Shown here piece by piece: positions 11,330 through 21,438 of a stretch of 30,411 bases of DNA. The notes under the pieces were generated by a model, which made no database searches, was not told the origin of the DNA, and saw nothing but the letters and a program-made list of their open reading frames with translations. The position numbers and the translations under genes are program-made. Origin of the DNA: Chara braunii (taxonomy: Eukaryota; Streptophyta; Charophyceae; Charales; Characeae). Location: NCBI GenBank assembly GCA_003427395.1, contig BFEA01000126.1:426755-457165 (forward strand), in the 5' to 3' direction. The first letter of the stretch is position 1; each line of letters begins with the position of its first letter.

Positions 11330-11520
11330 GGGTCGCGTTCGACACTCAAGTGTCAGCTGACACGCGCCTTAAGGGTTAATCTCTCGACGCTGGACAACCG
11401 CCATGCGGGGTTGAAGACCACACACCCTCTTCTGCACTCTGTGCAGAGTGGGTAGTACACAGGTCCATACCTGTGGTGGCAGTCGTTTTTTACTGCCCTG
11501 GAGATGAGCCCGCTCCAGGC
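11330..11520. other. Hairpin-rich block conserved in both arms (right copy)
   Basis: This block contains a perfect palindrome GTGTCAGCTGACAC near 11350, a CACTCTG/CAGAGTG hairpin near 11436, and CACAGGT/ACCTGTG with a 4-nt loop at 11458-11475. They correspond to the left-arm hairpins at 9110-9310. Confidence 0.5.
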
Positions 11521-12338
11521 CTGGACAAAAGTCAAGGGGTTTGACTTAGACGGCTGCCACGGACTACAATGTCCAACTATAAAAATTAACAAGTAAAATC
11601 ATCCAATAAATAAATAAACATCTCACACTTATGCATCAAATCAGGTATCGAGATACCAACAAAAGAAGGGGAAAACATAGACTCATCGGGTATGCAGATC
11701 GTGCGACACATGGTTGTCATTCTCACTGCTTCCAAAGTATGGCCCATATACCAAGCTCCAAAATACTAACCTGCATAAAACACAGGCACACACAATAGCC
11801 ACATTCCCATACACCAATATGGTCAACTTTACTGTTCCCTGTAACTCACACCATGCCTCACACACTCAAGCCCCAGTCATAGTCAAAATCTTCATAAATC
11901 TCCCGAGTTCTTTATAATGGTCATTAAAATAAGTCAAGTTAAAACCATCAAAGAAACATATCAAATCTCAGGGCTAAGGCAATCAGGTTGAGGTACAGGT
12001 GTAAGCAAAGTTGTGTCGTGAGCCGACAAGTCGGCGATCAACTAACCGACCTGTTATCAGTGATAACAGAAAATGATTCTCGTAGGATCAAGCTGAAACT
12101 AGTCTAAATCCTGAGTCAAACGTTCAAAAGGACCTGTAACACAAGACAGGTCAACGCCCCAAGCTAGAACCATAAGCCCTTGGAGAATAATCCCCATACC
12201 ACAATCTCTCTCAAAGCTTCTCCTAATAGCTAAGCCTAAGTATACCTCTAAGCCAGCGCCCAAAGAAAGGTAGACTCATGGCATAATCTCCGCTATCCAG
12301 GGTGGATTACCAGAATCGTCACCTGTCGAAATATAATC

Positions 12339-12900
12339 TAACTCCTTTAAACTAAGAAAATTTCGGCAGCGCTTCCCATAGGAAAAGTGTCTTTCCAGAA
12401 TTTACATAAGCTCAAGTATGAAAACAAAAATAATCTCTTAATCTTGGAAAGTCAAATTCTGTCTAACTCCCTGAATTAGTAAAAATTTGGACAACACTCT
12501 TTAAAAAGGGAGACTTCCCAGATTTATACTAAGTCATATATGAACTCAAAAGACAACTTGAGTTCAACTTAGGCAAGATTTAACTAACTCCGAAGTTTTG
12601 CAAAAATTTCGGCAGCACTCCCTTTAGAAAAGTGTTTTTCCAAAATTTATACAAGACTAAGTTCAGAATTCGATAATAACTTTGACTTCTCAAAGTCGAA
12701 TTTTGTCTAACTCCCTGAACTAGCAAAAAATTGGGCAGCACTCCCTTAAGAAAATGAGACTTTCCAGATTTTTAATAAGTCAGATATAAAGAAAAGACAA
12801 GTCGAACTTTGACAAGTCAAGAATTGACTAACTCCTTGGATTTAAAGAAATTTCGGCAAGGCTTCCCGTAGAGAAAGTAGCTTGCCAAGATTTATACAAA
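12339..12900. repeat. About 122-bp tandem repeat, about five copies (right arm)
   Basis: The landmark CTAACTCC recurs near 12339, 12463, 12583, 12708 and 12830 (spacing 120-125 bp). Each is followed by an AAATTTCGGCAGCGCTTCCC-like block or a diverged version. Conserved and diverged copies alternate, consistent with a 244-bp dimer. Relative to the left arm there is about one extra dimer. Confidence 0.85.
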
Positions 12901-13199
12901 GCCAAGTATAAGAAAAGATCCCAGAAAATGCAATAATTGACCTAAGTAAAATAAACTTAGCTCAGAAAATGCAAAAATTGAAACTAGCTCCTATCGCTCT
13001 AGCACGTGGCGAGCAACTAAAGCAACTACCTATCAAACTGAAACTCAGACTAAGTAGTAACCTCGCTCAGTCACATGCAAGTCAAACCAAAAAGGTAAGT
13101 ACTCTCACCATCCCCAAGTCGTCCTTAGCAAACAATAGTTAATAATCCTTCAATGATTTAGTCTTTTATACCCAGCTTACATAAGGCATAGGTCAGGCC

Positions 13200-14130
13200 A
13201 CCTGAACTTACAGAGCGCGCCCAACTTAGCCAGGCCTAAAGTCAGAATACCTAAACTTATAGAGCGTTCTGACTCAGCCAAGTATACACAAACAGAGGGC
13301 ACAACTACTTTTCTCTTCCTTTGGGCATACGACTAAGCCATTCATCTTAGAAACAATGCTTAGCCGCCCTGAACTGTTTAATATCCAATTTTTATATATC
13401 TCTCTGAACTTTAATCTTCAAGGTGGGCGTAGGGCTGAGTCATTCATCTTAGAAACAATGCTCAGTCGGCCCAGGTTACCTTCAGTTGTACTCTCTTCAA
13501 ATTATGATAAGCTATTGTCAGGTCATCCAATCTTATGGAACCCGTGTCTGACTAGCCTGTTCATAGATAAGTAGTAATAAGGTATAACCAAATTTTACCC
13601 TTGGGTTTCAGCATGTGCGAGGCTTTGAGCCAGACCCCCTGAACTTACAGAAGGATCTAACTCTCTGCCGGATTCATTTCTCTCTGAACCATTATGTGTG
13701 TGGCATCGAGTCAAACCCCCTGAACTTACAGAAGGGTCTGCCTCTTTGCCAAAGATTACTTCTTCGGAATTAAAGCAGGAAGGGACTGAGTCATCTGAAC
13801 TTACAGAACAGCTCGGTTTCCTCGTTCAGAAGCAAAAGAAACTCAGGAAAACCCAAAGAAAACAAGGCAACTCAAGGCACCAAAACTTATTGAGCGCCCT
13901 GAGTCCCTGGAAATCAAGCGCAATCAGCCCCTCGCCAGTCAGAGCAGGCAGGCCACCTAAACTTATAGAGCGGTCTAACCCTCCATGCAGACCACAACAC
14001 CGGGTCTCCCCAAACTTATGGGGACTTCCCAACCTACGGAGCAACCGGACCCCCTAAACTTATAGAAGGGTCTGACGCTTCATGCAATTCAAAATAAACA
14101 AAGCACTGAGTCTCCCCAAACTTGTGGGGT
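13200..14130. repeat. Dispersed motif array (right arm)
   Basis: Reverse-complement copies of the left-arm motif appear as CCCCCTGAACTTACAGAAGG, CCACCTAAACTTATAGAGCG and CCCCAAACTTATGGGG, near 13202, 13245, 13639, 13720, 13795, 13881, 13957, 14012, 14053 and 14114. Some neighbouring copies are spaced 75-81 bp. Parts can be read as PPELTEGS-like peptides, but the phase is not kept throughout, so coding is doubtful. Confidence 0.8.
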
Positions 14131-14667
14131 CCTCCCAGCCTTAATGACCCAGTCAACCATCATGCAACTCAGTCTCTCATCCTTCCCTTCCCAGATGCAA
14201 TCTCTTTTTACAATCTGCTTTCAGTCAAACAACAATGTTGAAACTGACATTAAGCGTGCATTCCTTTATTTAATCTGGTTCATCCTGAACGTCAAACTGA
14301 AAGTCAAAGTAGGGACGCATGCCATATACTTAGTCAAAACACAACAGGCAGTACAAATAGGGGCTATAATCTGGGTTTATAAAAAGGACAACGAAAACAT
14401 TACCTCTCAGTTCCCTGCCTCCATAACTCCTCCTGAGTTCCAGCAGATCTCCCGCAATCGGTGGGCTGACTCCCCACAGAGTCTTGCCGCGGTCCTACGG
14501 GTTGCAATCCCGCCTGCCGCCTTACTCTCGTCACAGGACTAGACTGAGAGTAAGAAAGACAGAAAGAGGGGTTTCAGACGCTCGAGATACAGGAGGGGGA
14601 CAACTCAACTCCCAAGAGAGGGCCTTGTTGCCTTGATGCGCCTGAGGGCCCCGCAATGATGGTCAAA

Positions 14668-17128
14668 CAAACAACTTGGTCAAAACTTGAAGTCAACTGC
14701 CAAAGTCAACCCTCTGACGATCTCTCAATTTGCAACACCACCCCTCCTCGCAATTCAACCACTCTCCCTACACTACCCCTTCGCCCCCAACCAGCGCCCG
14801 ACAGTAGCAACACTAACCACCCTCCAAAGAGTTGGCACCAGCAACAGCGACCGCAGTGTATGTCGGTGCCAATCCTGCAGACCGCCTACTTCGCAGGTTG
14901 CTGACCTTGCAGACTGCTGCCAAAACCCAGGTACGTACCCCTCTTCAGCTCACCCTTCACCCTCTCTCACTCTCTTCGTTGTTGTCTTGTGCATAGGTAC
15001 AAACTGCCTCCCCTCTGCGCAGCTATGGTGGGCCCCCTTCGCAACGGCGCTCCTCCACCCAGGCGCCCAGCGCCGCATTGGATGGTGGGCACTAGCTCTG
15101 ATACCCGTGCAATCAGACTCACTGCCTCACTCGCTTCACACGCATGCAAACGGGAGGCACATCGAACTGGCGATTGGCGCCCAAACTCGAAGTTCGAGGA
15201 TATGGCAACTTGGAACACAGTCCGCACACAAGTTCCCATCAGACGGCTGCAGTGCACAGCGCCCGCAACCCCCAACTCGACACTACTCAACTCACTGTTT
15301 GCACACTCACCCTGCGCTATCTCTACAGTTACGGCGGCGATGGCCGCCTTTACCTCTACACTGTGGCTACTCTTCTTCTTCTCGCCCCCTTCGGACTCCG
15401 GGCAGACCATCTCGCCCAAGTCGCTGCAGCAGGGCTTCCGGAAGGCTTACGCAAGAGTGAATTACTTGCTAGGGGTTGCACCTTGATTTATACTTCTGCT
15501 GGTCTGACCTTTCCATCGGCCCTGGGTGCTCACAATCCCGTATAGTACCTGCTTGACTGGGCCTGGGCCTAGACCGGCTGGGGTTGTCCCACTGACTCAG
15601 TGCAGGCGGACTTCGTGGCTTGCCCGGTAAGTAGGAAACTCAAGACGGAACGAGAGCGGGGGAATAAAAGAAAATTAAATAATAATAATAATAATAATAA
15701 TAAATCGAGAAATGAAGGTTGCATCTTCCGCTAGAATACGGAGAGATACATCCCTATCGCAAGGCTACTTCCTCCTTCGATCGACCGGCCGAGCAGCACA
15801 ATACTCGACTGGTAAGTCTCCTTCTTCGCTGCCTTCCTACAGCATCCCCCCTCAGAGGCGACTGGAACTCGAGTGAATCTACTTCCAAAAGTCGGGTAAG
15901 TTCGTTCCCCCTCTCAATGTGTGCAGCTCCCGTACTCTGTGCCTCCAAGCTTGCACTTCCAACGCGAAATCCGACGCTGCTATCAGCTTCGCAATACCTC
16001 GAAACCTCAACTTAGTCTCCTCCCTCGCTAGATTTCGACGAGAATCGAGCGAGATCTTTGTCTTCTGGTGCGGCCATGTCCTCTCTCCCAATACCTCCGC
16101 GTGCGCCCTTTTCTCTACTACCCCTTTCTATACTTATTTACCACTAAAACTTACGTCATATTTGAGGTCGCCCGCCCCTAAAACCCCCAAAACGACTCCT
16201 CCCTCCCTCGTTTTGGTAGAGGAACGAGGGAGATACCCATTCTTTCTTCTTCTCCCGCTAACTCCGCTATAGCTCCGTGCAACTCCATTCTCTTGTACCT
16301 CTCTGCCCGGCACTCCAATGCCTAAACTAACCTCACCAACTGACTTGCCCGGCCCACAAACCCCCGGGTAGGCTCTTCCCCCGCCCGATTTCACCAAGGA
16401 ACGGGCGGGCTTCGCCATCTCCTCCCTGCCATGTCCGCATGCACCTGGCGCGTTTCCGCGGCCGGGTTCGCCTCCTCTCTCTGCCAGCCCGTTGCCTCCC
16501 GGTCGGTCCGCTCGTCACTCCTTCGCTCCGCTTACCGCTGTCTGGCACAAACCGGCCGAGCCCGCTGTCCAAGCATTATGTTGTTGGTATCCCCTGCTCT
16601 TTCCTTTGCTGCTATCGCCCCCCCCCCTCGGTCATCCATTGTCTTCCCTCGCTGCCTGATACCGCCCGTACCGTTGCCTACTCCGCCTTCTATCGCGCAG
16701 CGATGCCCGGCCAGCCCCGCTAGTACCCCGCACGACGCCATTTGCTCCACCCCTCTAACCTTCACCTTGACTATACCTGACCCGACAGCGCCCCACAGCG
16801 GCCCGCCCATCAACCCTCTCTGTTCTCGCATGAACCTGGCGAGGCCCCCGCTCAGGTTCGGCCCTTCGGCTCTATACCCCAGTCCCACAAAGGGAACTTC
16901 GGAGGGGCCAGCTACCAGACGGCTCGATTAGTCTTTCGCCCCTCTACCCCAGTACGCCCTCTCGGGTCCCCAACGGGCAACCCACACACAGGCCATCCCG
17001 CAGTTGGGGGCGCGAGCCTACTGCAGGTTTGCGGCCCGTTGCGGTACCGCTGTGGGCCTGGCCATAGTGCCCTGGACATAGCCTTCCGGCTCGCGGGCTT
17101 TGGCGGGCACGCTCACACTCAAACCTCC
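14668..17128. other. GC/pyrimidine-rich interval without a secure gene
   Basis: C- and T-rich on the plus strand, this interval shows many overlapping frames of 90-260 codons on both strands and in several phases, as expected where high GC depletes stop codons. None shows a recognisable domain. The interval could include the unplaced remainder of a retroelement (LTR or leader) or host exons. I can name no RNA gene or regulatory site in it. Confidence 0.5.
15678..15703. repeat. (TAA)n microsatellite
   Basis: About eight to nine uninterrupted TAA/AAT units lie in an A-rich stretch within otherwise GC-rich DNA. Confidence 0.9.
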
Positions 17129-17384
17129 CACAAGAAGTCGTGGATGGTGGTGCCCCCGTAGAAATACCCACGCCATTTTCGGCCTTTCTTCCGCCTCGCG
17201 GGCTAATCACCCATCGATCCCCATGCACGTCGGGCCGAGTTCACGCTGTCAATGGCGGCATGATAGAGGAATCTCGCCAGCATCCCAACCCACAGACCCG
17301 TCAGTTGGGGCCCGTACTCAAGGTCCTTGACTGTCACGACGCCCATTACGTCCAGCGTCGCATCCGAGTCAATGGCACGCAGGA
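17129..17384 (-). pseudogene. Unidentified coding-like minus frame with one internal stop
   Basis: On the minus strand one frame reads RAIDSDATLDVMGVV, later YGPQLTGLWVGMLARF and SVNSARRAWGSMGD, then a single TAG near 17206, and continues PARRKKGRKWRGYFYGGTT to a TGA near 17129. The composition looks protein-like, with aromatic residues and mixed charges. It lies immediately downstream of the gypsy PHD-linker region on the same strand but in another frame. The plus strand is also open here, so chance cannot be excluded. I recognise no family. Confidence 0.25.
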
Positions 17385-17393
17385 GAAAAAAAA

Positions 17394-17946
17394 TTAATAC
17401 ATAATTATTTGATGTAAAATACAGACCAACATCTTGCGTCCCGCTGGCTCGCGAAGCCGCGCACGCCTAGGCAGCGCACAGTTGCGCCTCAACGTCGATA
17501 CCCCACGCTGCCTCGCGCGCCTCTCACCCTGACAAGAACCTATGCTCCCGCTCACGCGCACGTCGTCAGGCGGGTAACACTGCACTTGCGTGACTTGCAG
17601 AAAACACGCCAAATACCCTTGTAAGGGTATTTGGTACGACAGCGTCCAAAAAGCGAGCCTCGGTTGGGATCTTGTCGACCCAACACAAGGGACATAGCCA
17701 CGGCTTGCAGTCATTCTGACACGGGATGCACGAGCCATGGGCTCGTGCGACACACTGTCGACAATTTACCCACTCCGCATAGCCTTCCCCGTTAGGACGC
17801 ATGGAGACCGAATATGCGTGAGAAATGGCTTCGCAAAAATAGCAAAATTTATCAGGCAGGGAGAGAAGAGATGAAGAGGAGAGGGGAGGAAGAGGGGTTG
17901 TAAGGTTACCTCCGTCACCCATCGCCACCGGTCTGCTTCTTGCCAC
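17394..17946 (-). pseudogene. PHD-like zinc finger and linker of the gypsy polyprotein
   Basis: The frame from 17946 (first codon GTG, so not a true start) encodes a Ser/Pro/Leu-rich lead and then a Cys4-His-Cys3 pattern: CYFC at residues 35-38, CRQC at 62-65, His70 and Cys73 (C-x4-H-x2-C), and WLCPLC with Cys85 and Cys88. A Trp two residues before the seventh Cys is the PHD hallmark. PHD fingers usually bind histone H3 tails; whether this one does is unknown. It follows RNase H on the same strand after a one-base frame change, so it looks like a polyprotein module between RNase H and integrase. A further frame change near 17570 leads into an Arg-rich linker that stops at 17394. A palindrome with two 12-bp arms and a 2-bp centre lies inside at 17609-17634. 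As it stands it is broken. Confidence 0.7.
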
Positions 17947-18058
17947 GTGGGAGAACTGCCACTTGTCCGTACTTAGGCCCGTTCGCTGGTTCTGACTCCT
18001 TCTACGGAGTGACTTCCTCGCCCTTGGGTACTTTAGCGGGTCGATGTAGACGTGTCAG

Positions 18059-18388
18059 TCAATCCGCGTTGCCGTGTCTTTCTGTCTTCCGATGGATGAT
18101 GTCGAAATCGTACTCTTGTAGACGTACCGCCCAACGTCCAATCATGCCCGTGTAATTAGTGAGCTTCTTCAAAGCCAGCAGGGGCTCATGATCTGCCACG
18201 AGGCGGAACTTCTGTCCGTAGAGATACAGGTGGAAGTACTGGATTCCCCAAACTACTGCATAGCATTCGCCTTGAGGTGCTGAATCATTCTTTTGTTCGC
18301 CTGGCACCGTTCATGACGCGTACTCGATGCCGTGTTCGCGACCATCGTTCCCTTTCTGTGCCAAAATGGCGGAGATTGCTTCCGGTTG
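18059..18388 (-). pseudogene. Gypsy RNase H domain with internal stops
   Basis: This continues the RT frame directly past a TGA at 18389-18391. It reads QPEAISAILAQKG, then IEYAS, a TGA at 18311-18313, then GECYAVVWG, LVADHEPLLALKK and IHRKTERHGNAD before a TGA at 18059-18061. The family's catalytic Asp-Glu-Asp-Asp set can be placed: the Asp closing FILITD just before the first stop, Glu in GECYAVVWG, Asp in ADHEPL and Asp in GNAD. RNase H degrades the RNA strand of the replication intermediate. All key acidic residues survive, but three stops make it non-functional. After GNAD the same frame still reads LTRLHRPAKVPKG and meets a TAG at 18002-18004. Confidence 0.9.
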
Positions 18389-19468
18389 TCAGTCCGTTAT
18401 AAGAATAAATTGCTTGGCAGGGTCCAGTCGGATCAAAACAGGTGCAGTTACCAGGGCCTCTTTTAGTGCATGAAAGGCTTGTCCACACTCAGAGTCCCAC
18501 TGCAGAGGCTGGTCCTTGCGAAGCAGGTTCGTGAGAGGCCGAGCAATCGCCGCAAACCCTTGGATAGATCGGCAGTAGTACGATGCCAGGCCTAAGAAGG
18601 ATCGAACCTGTGTCAGCGACGTGGGAACTAGGCCTTCTCTCACAGCCGCGACTTTCCTGGAATCTGGTCGCAGTCCTCCACGTGTCACGACGTAACCCAG
18701 GAACGAAATTTCCGAAAGGAAAAATTTGCTCTTCTCGAGCGCGATCTTGAATCCAGCATCTCTCAGCGCTCCCAACGTCCACTCGATGTGTTGCGCATGT
18801 CCGTGATAGGTCTCCGAGTAGACAAGAATATCGTCCATGTATACGATCACGCAGAAGTTGATCATTCCCTGAGTCGGCCGAGTCTTGTTGACGAAGTTCT
18901 GGAACGTCACGCTCATTGCTCGTTGAAACGTGGCAGGCGCGTTACAAATTCCCATCGGACACCGAACCCACTGCCACGTGCCCTCAAACAACATGAAGGC
19001 CGTCTTTGGCCGATCTTCTTCCTTAACCAGAATGTGATGGAAGCCATGCCGAATATCAAACTTGCTAAAATAATTAGCACATCCAATCGCATCCAACAAA
19101 TCATAAATCCGGGGGAGAGGGTATACATCTTTGATCGTGATCTCATTCAGTTTCCAATAATCGATGCATATGCGGATTGATCCGTTCTTCTTCGGCACTA
19201 ACACTATTGGAAACGACCATGGCCCAGTCACTGTGGCGGGTTCGATCCAACCGCTTGCTTCGAATTCTCGAATTCGTTTGAGAGCCTTTTTTCGTTCTAT
19301 CAGGGAATATCGGTAGGGCTTGCAGTGAATTAGGGAATGGTTTCCCGTCTGAATTTCATATTGAATGACCAACGACAAACCGATGTCAGTGTCTGTTACG
19401 CTAATCGCTCCCTTATATTTCGTCAGAATGTTCGCAATCAAACGATGAATCTCCTCAGGTACGTACTG
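18389..19468 (-). pseudogene. Gypsy reverse transcriptase
   Basis: This is a 360-codon open stretch between two stop codons (TGA at 19469-19471 upstream). It has no natural start, as it is an internal polyprotein domain. Counting from the TTG codon at 19441, the motifs fall in the normal order: IVLVPKKNGSIRICIDYWKLN, shown here as residues about 79-99; YFSKFDI with catalytic Asp129; CPMGICNAPATFQ at 161-173; VIVYMDDILVYS with the YMDD box at 201-204; and FLGYVV at 247-252 in the thumb. It copies the element's RNA into DNA. All three catalytic Asp residues remain, so this is the best preserved part of the element, but it ends in a TGA exactly at the RNase H boundary. Confidence 0.95.
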
Positions 19469-20188
19469 TCACCCGCAAAAGAAGTACGACTGTTACGCTT
19501 GGGGGCGGAAGCCAGTTCCTTGGAACCCCCTGGGCATTTCGAGGCTGAATCAGATAAGCTCGGACTTAAGATCGCGACCAGAACCGTACCATGGCAAGAT
19601 ATCTGTGATGGAATCACCCCGAAAGGACATGTGGCCATCCGGGAGGAAGACACCCACATGATGGCCACGGTGTTCTTCTGGCGATCGGACCATTCGTTTA
19701 TCTCTGCGCCACCACCCGATGTGGCGAAACAAGCATGCACAAAGCAGATCGACATACGAATCTGGGACCAACTTTTTGAATTACACGTTGAGCACAAGGA
19801 TCGTGGTAGGCCCGTGATGTCACAAAAAGCTCGTTTATCGTTATATCGTGAGAGAAGAGGGGCCGCTCCTTCGTACAGGGTTCGAGGGGGTTCCAGAGAG
19901 TCGACCATCCTCGAGATCTGTACGAGGGTTTACCCATCATCATTGCCTGGGTCCTTTGTTCATTCCGAGTAGTTAGATGCATCGTTCTTGCGATCGTTCT
20001 GGGTGGCGGATAATAAATGCGCTGTCGTGCCAGTTTCAGGATTTCCGGATCATTTTCGTCACTGCTATCCGTATCGTTCGACGATGGTTCGTTGTCTGCG
20101 GAGTTTTCCTAGGTGATCATGCGAAGGGTTCCTGCTATCATCGGGGAAACTCGCGGGACTGCGTTGATGGTAGTACGAAGAGTCGGTC

Positions 20189-20846
20189 TCATAGGTACAG
20201 CATAGGGTCTTCCTCCCGCAGCAAAATAGTCAAAACAGCACGTCCTGAGTCGATGATTGTATTGTAGGGAATTTCCCATATCTCAACATAGCATTCCGCA
20301 GATTTCCAAAGGATGGGTTTAATCCGTAGGAAATAATCGTCTTTCAGTATTAGTCCTACCCGTATGGGATCCGAAATGCCAGCCGTATTTTCATCTGGCG
20401 TGGGGTTTTTAGCCTTCACATTCGGTGTTCGAGCGAGGGCGAATCGTTTCCGATTTGCCTTACAGTGTTGTATCATTCGTTCATTAGCCTGTTCAGAGAT
20501 CGAGAGCAGATGGCCAATCGAAAGTGGAATCCGATGGTCCAAGGCTCGGATGATATTCATCACATCGATTTCCCCAATGACGAAGGTGGGTCCTCCCGAC
20601 TCCATCTCTCCTGGAGAAGGTCGCCACTCCGCCACTTCTTTCTGTTCCGGCGCCGGTCTAATCGTTCCAATCATTCCAAGCCCCGGATAACTAAGCGACA
20701 CATATTGGTCCAACGGAATGAGCTCAACAACTTCTTCCATGATAGCTAACGCACTCCCTCCACTGTCCATTTCGTCCATCAAGGCTCCTACTCGTCCGGG
20801 TCCGTTAGCGATGGGAGCCGCTGCCATCGGGGCGATCCCGGCCCTC
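20189..20846 (-). pseudogene. Gypsy pol N-terminus with aspartic protease motif
   Basis: The frame opens after a stop near 20846, has an ATG at 20827 and overlaps the end of gag by about 40-60 nt in the -1 frame. The first 150 residues show no motif I recognise. Near the end it reads WEIPYNTIIDSGRAV, where DSG (Asp codon at 20249-20251) matches the D-S/T-G active site of retroviral-type proteases, which cleave Gag and Gag-Pol. The frame is lost about 16 residues later, so the protease fold is incomplete. It is in the same frame as the RT further downstream. Confidence 0.7.
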
Positions 20847-21435
20847 TATTGTGGGGGTCGATGGGACAATCTTGAGCTAGATGTCCGGGTTGATGACATG
20901 CGTAACAAACATTCAGATTATTTGCGGCTCCTCTGAGAACAGGTGCCGAAGCCAATCCTTGTTGGATCCGGGTGGCACGTACTGCAATGGGCCGCATGTT
21001 CCTCATCATAGCTTCTAGTCGAGCGTTATGCTCTCGCTGCTCCTTTTTGCTTTCTTGGATCAGGCTAATTAGCGTTTTGGTTAGTTCAAATAATGCGGTC
21101 GATTCATTCGACCGTACGGGATTCTCAATTGGTGGTGGGGGTACCGTCATTACGGGTGCTGGTATCACGGGGGCGGGCATGCTCGTAATCACACTAGGTG
21201 CTGGTCGTTTGGGGGATATCTGTTCCATATAGGTAACGGGTCCTGATACAAACCCCATGTTTTCGAACTTGTTTTGCAACGCAGCCAGCTCAGCCCTCGC
21301 CCTCGAAAGCTCGGACGAGTCTCCTTCCTTAGCATAGTCTTCTCCTTCTAAGAAACTCACCGCAAACTTTTGTTTCATCTCCTCTGCGGCCGCCATAATC
21401 TGTTGCAGCGTGTGATTGATGGGGGAGAACTGTTT
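20788..21435 (-). pseudogene. Gypsy gag C-terminal half with CCHC zinc knuckle
   Basis: After a TGA at 21436-21438 the frame continues and has an ATG at 21396. It encodes a helical, charged segment, a Pro-rich stretch (MPAPVIPAPVMTVPPPPI) and finally CYACHQPGHLAQDC, a C-x2-C-x4-H-x4-C knuckle at residues 164-177 counted from that ATG. Such knuckles bind the element's RNA during packaging. It ends at 20788 and overlaps the pol frame. Confidence 0.9.
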
Positions 21436-21438
21436 TCA

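Larger units (their letters stand above)
10630..14667. repeat. Right arm of giant imperfect inverted repeat
   Basis: This is the inverted counterpart of the left arm, about 0.2 kb longer, largely because it has more copies of the 122-bp tandem repeat. Homology is clear out to CCCTCAGGCGC and CCGCAATG near 14640-14656 and fades beyond about 14730. A plus frame at 14144-14542 has a partial counterpart in the left arm, but the differences are spread over all codon positions, so I do not consider it a conserved gene. Confidence 0.9.

Noticed and set aside
14144-14542. 132-codon plus frame in the right arm with a left-arm counterpart
   Set aside because: The arms differ at all codon positions, including non-synonymous sites and indels, with no sign of protein-level conservation.
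6209-14667. Giant palindrome as an assembly mirror artefact like the adapter site
   Set aside because: The arms differ by many substitutions and by tandem-repeat copy number, which a chimeric duplication would not produce.
14687-15545. Overlapping frames of 133-257 codons in all plus phases and 150 codons on the minus strand
   Set aside because: Simultaneous opening of several phases in GC-rich DNA points to stop-codon scarcity; no motif is recognisable in any.
19337-19972. 211-codon plus-strand frame opposite the gypsy pol
   Set aside because: It lies antisense to the RT N-terminus and the protease-RT gap and has no domain; it is a shadow of the minus-strand element.
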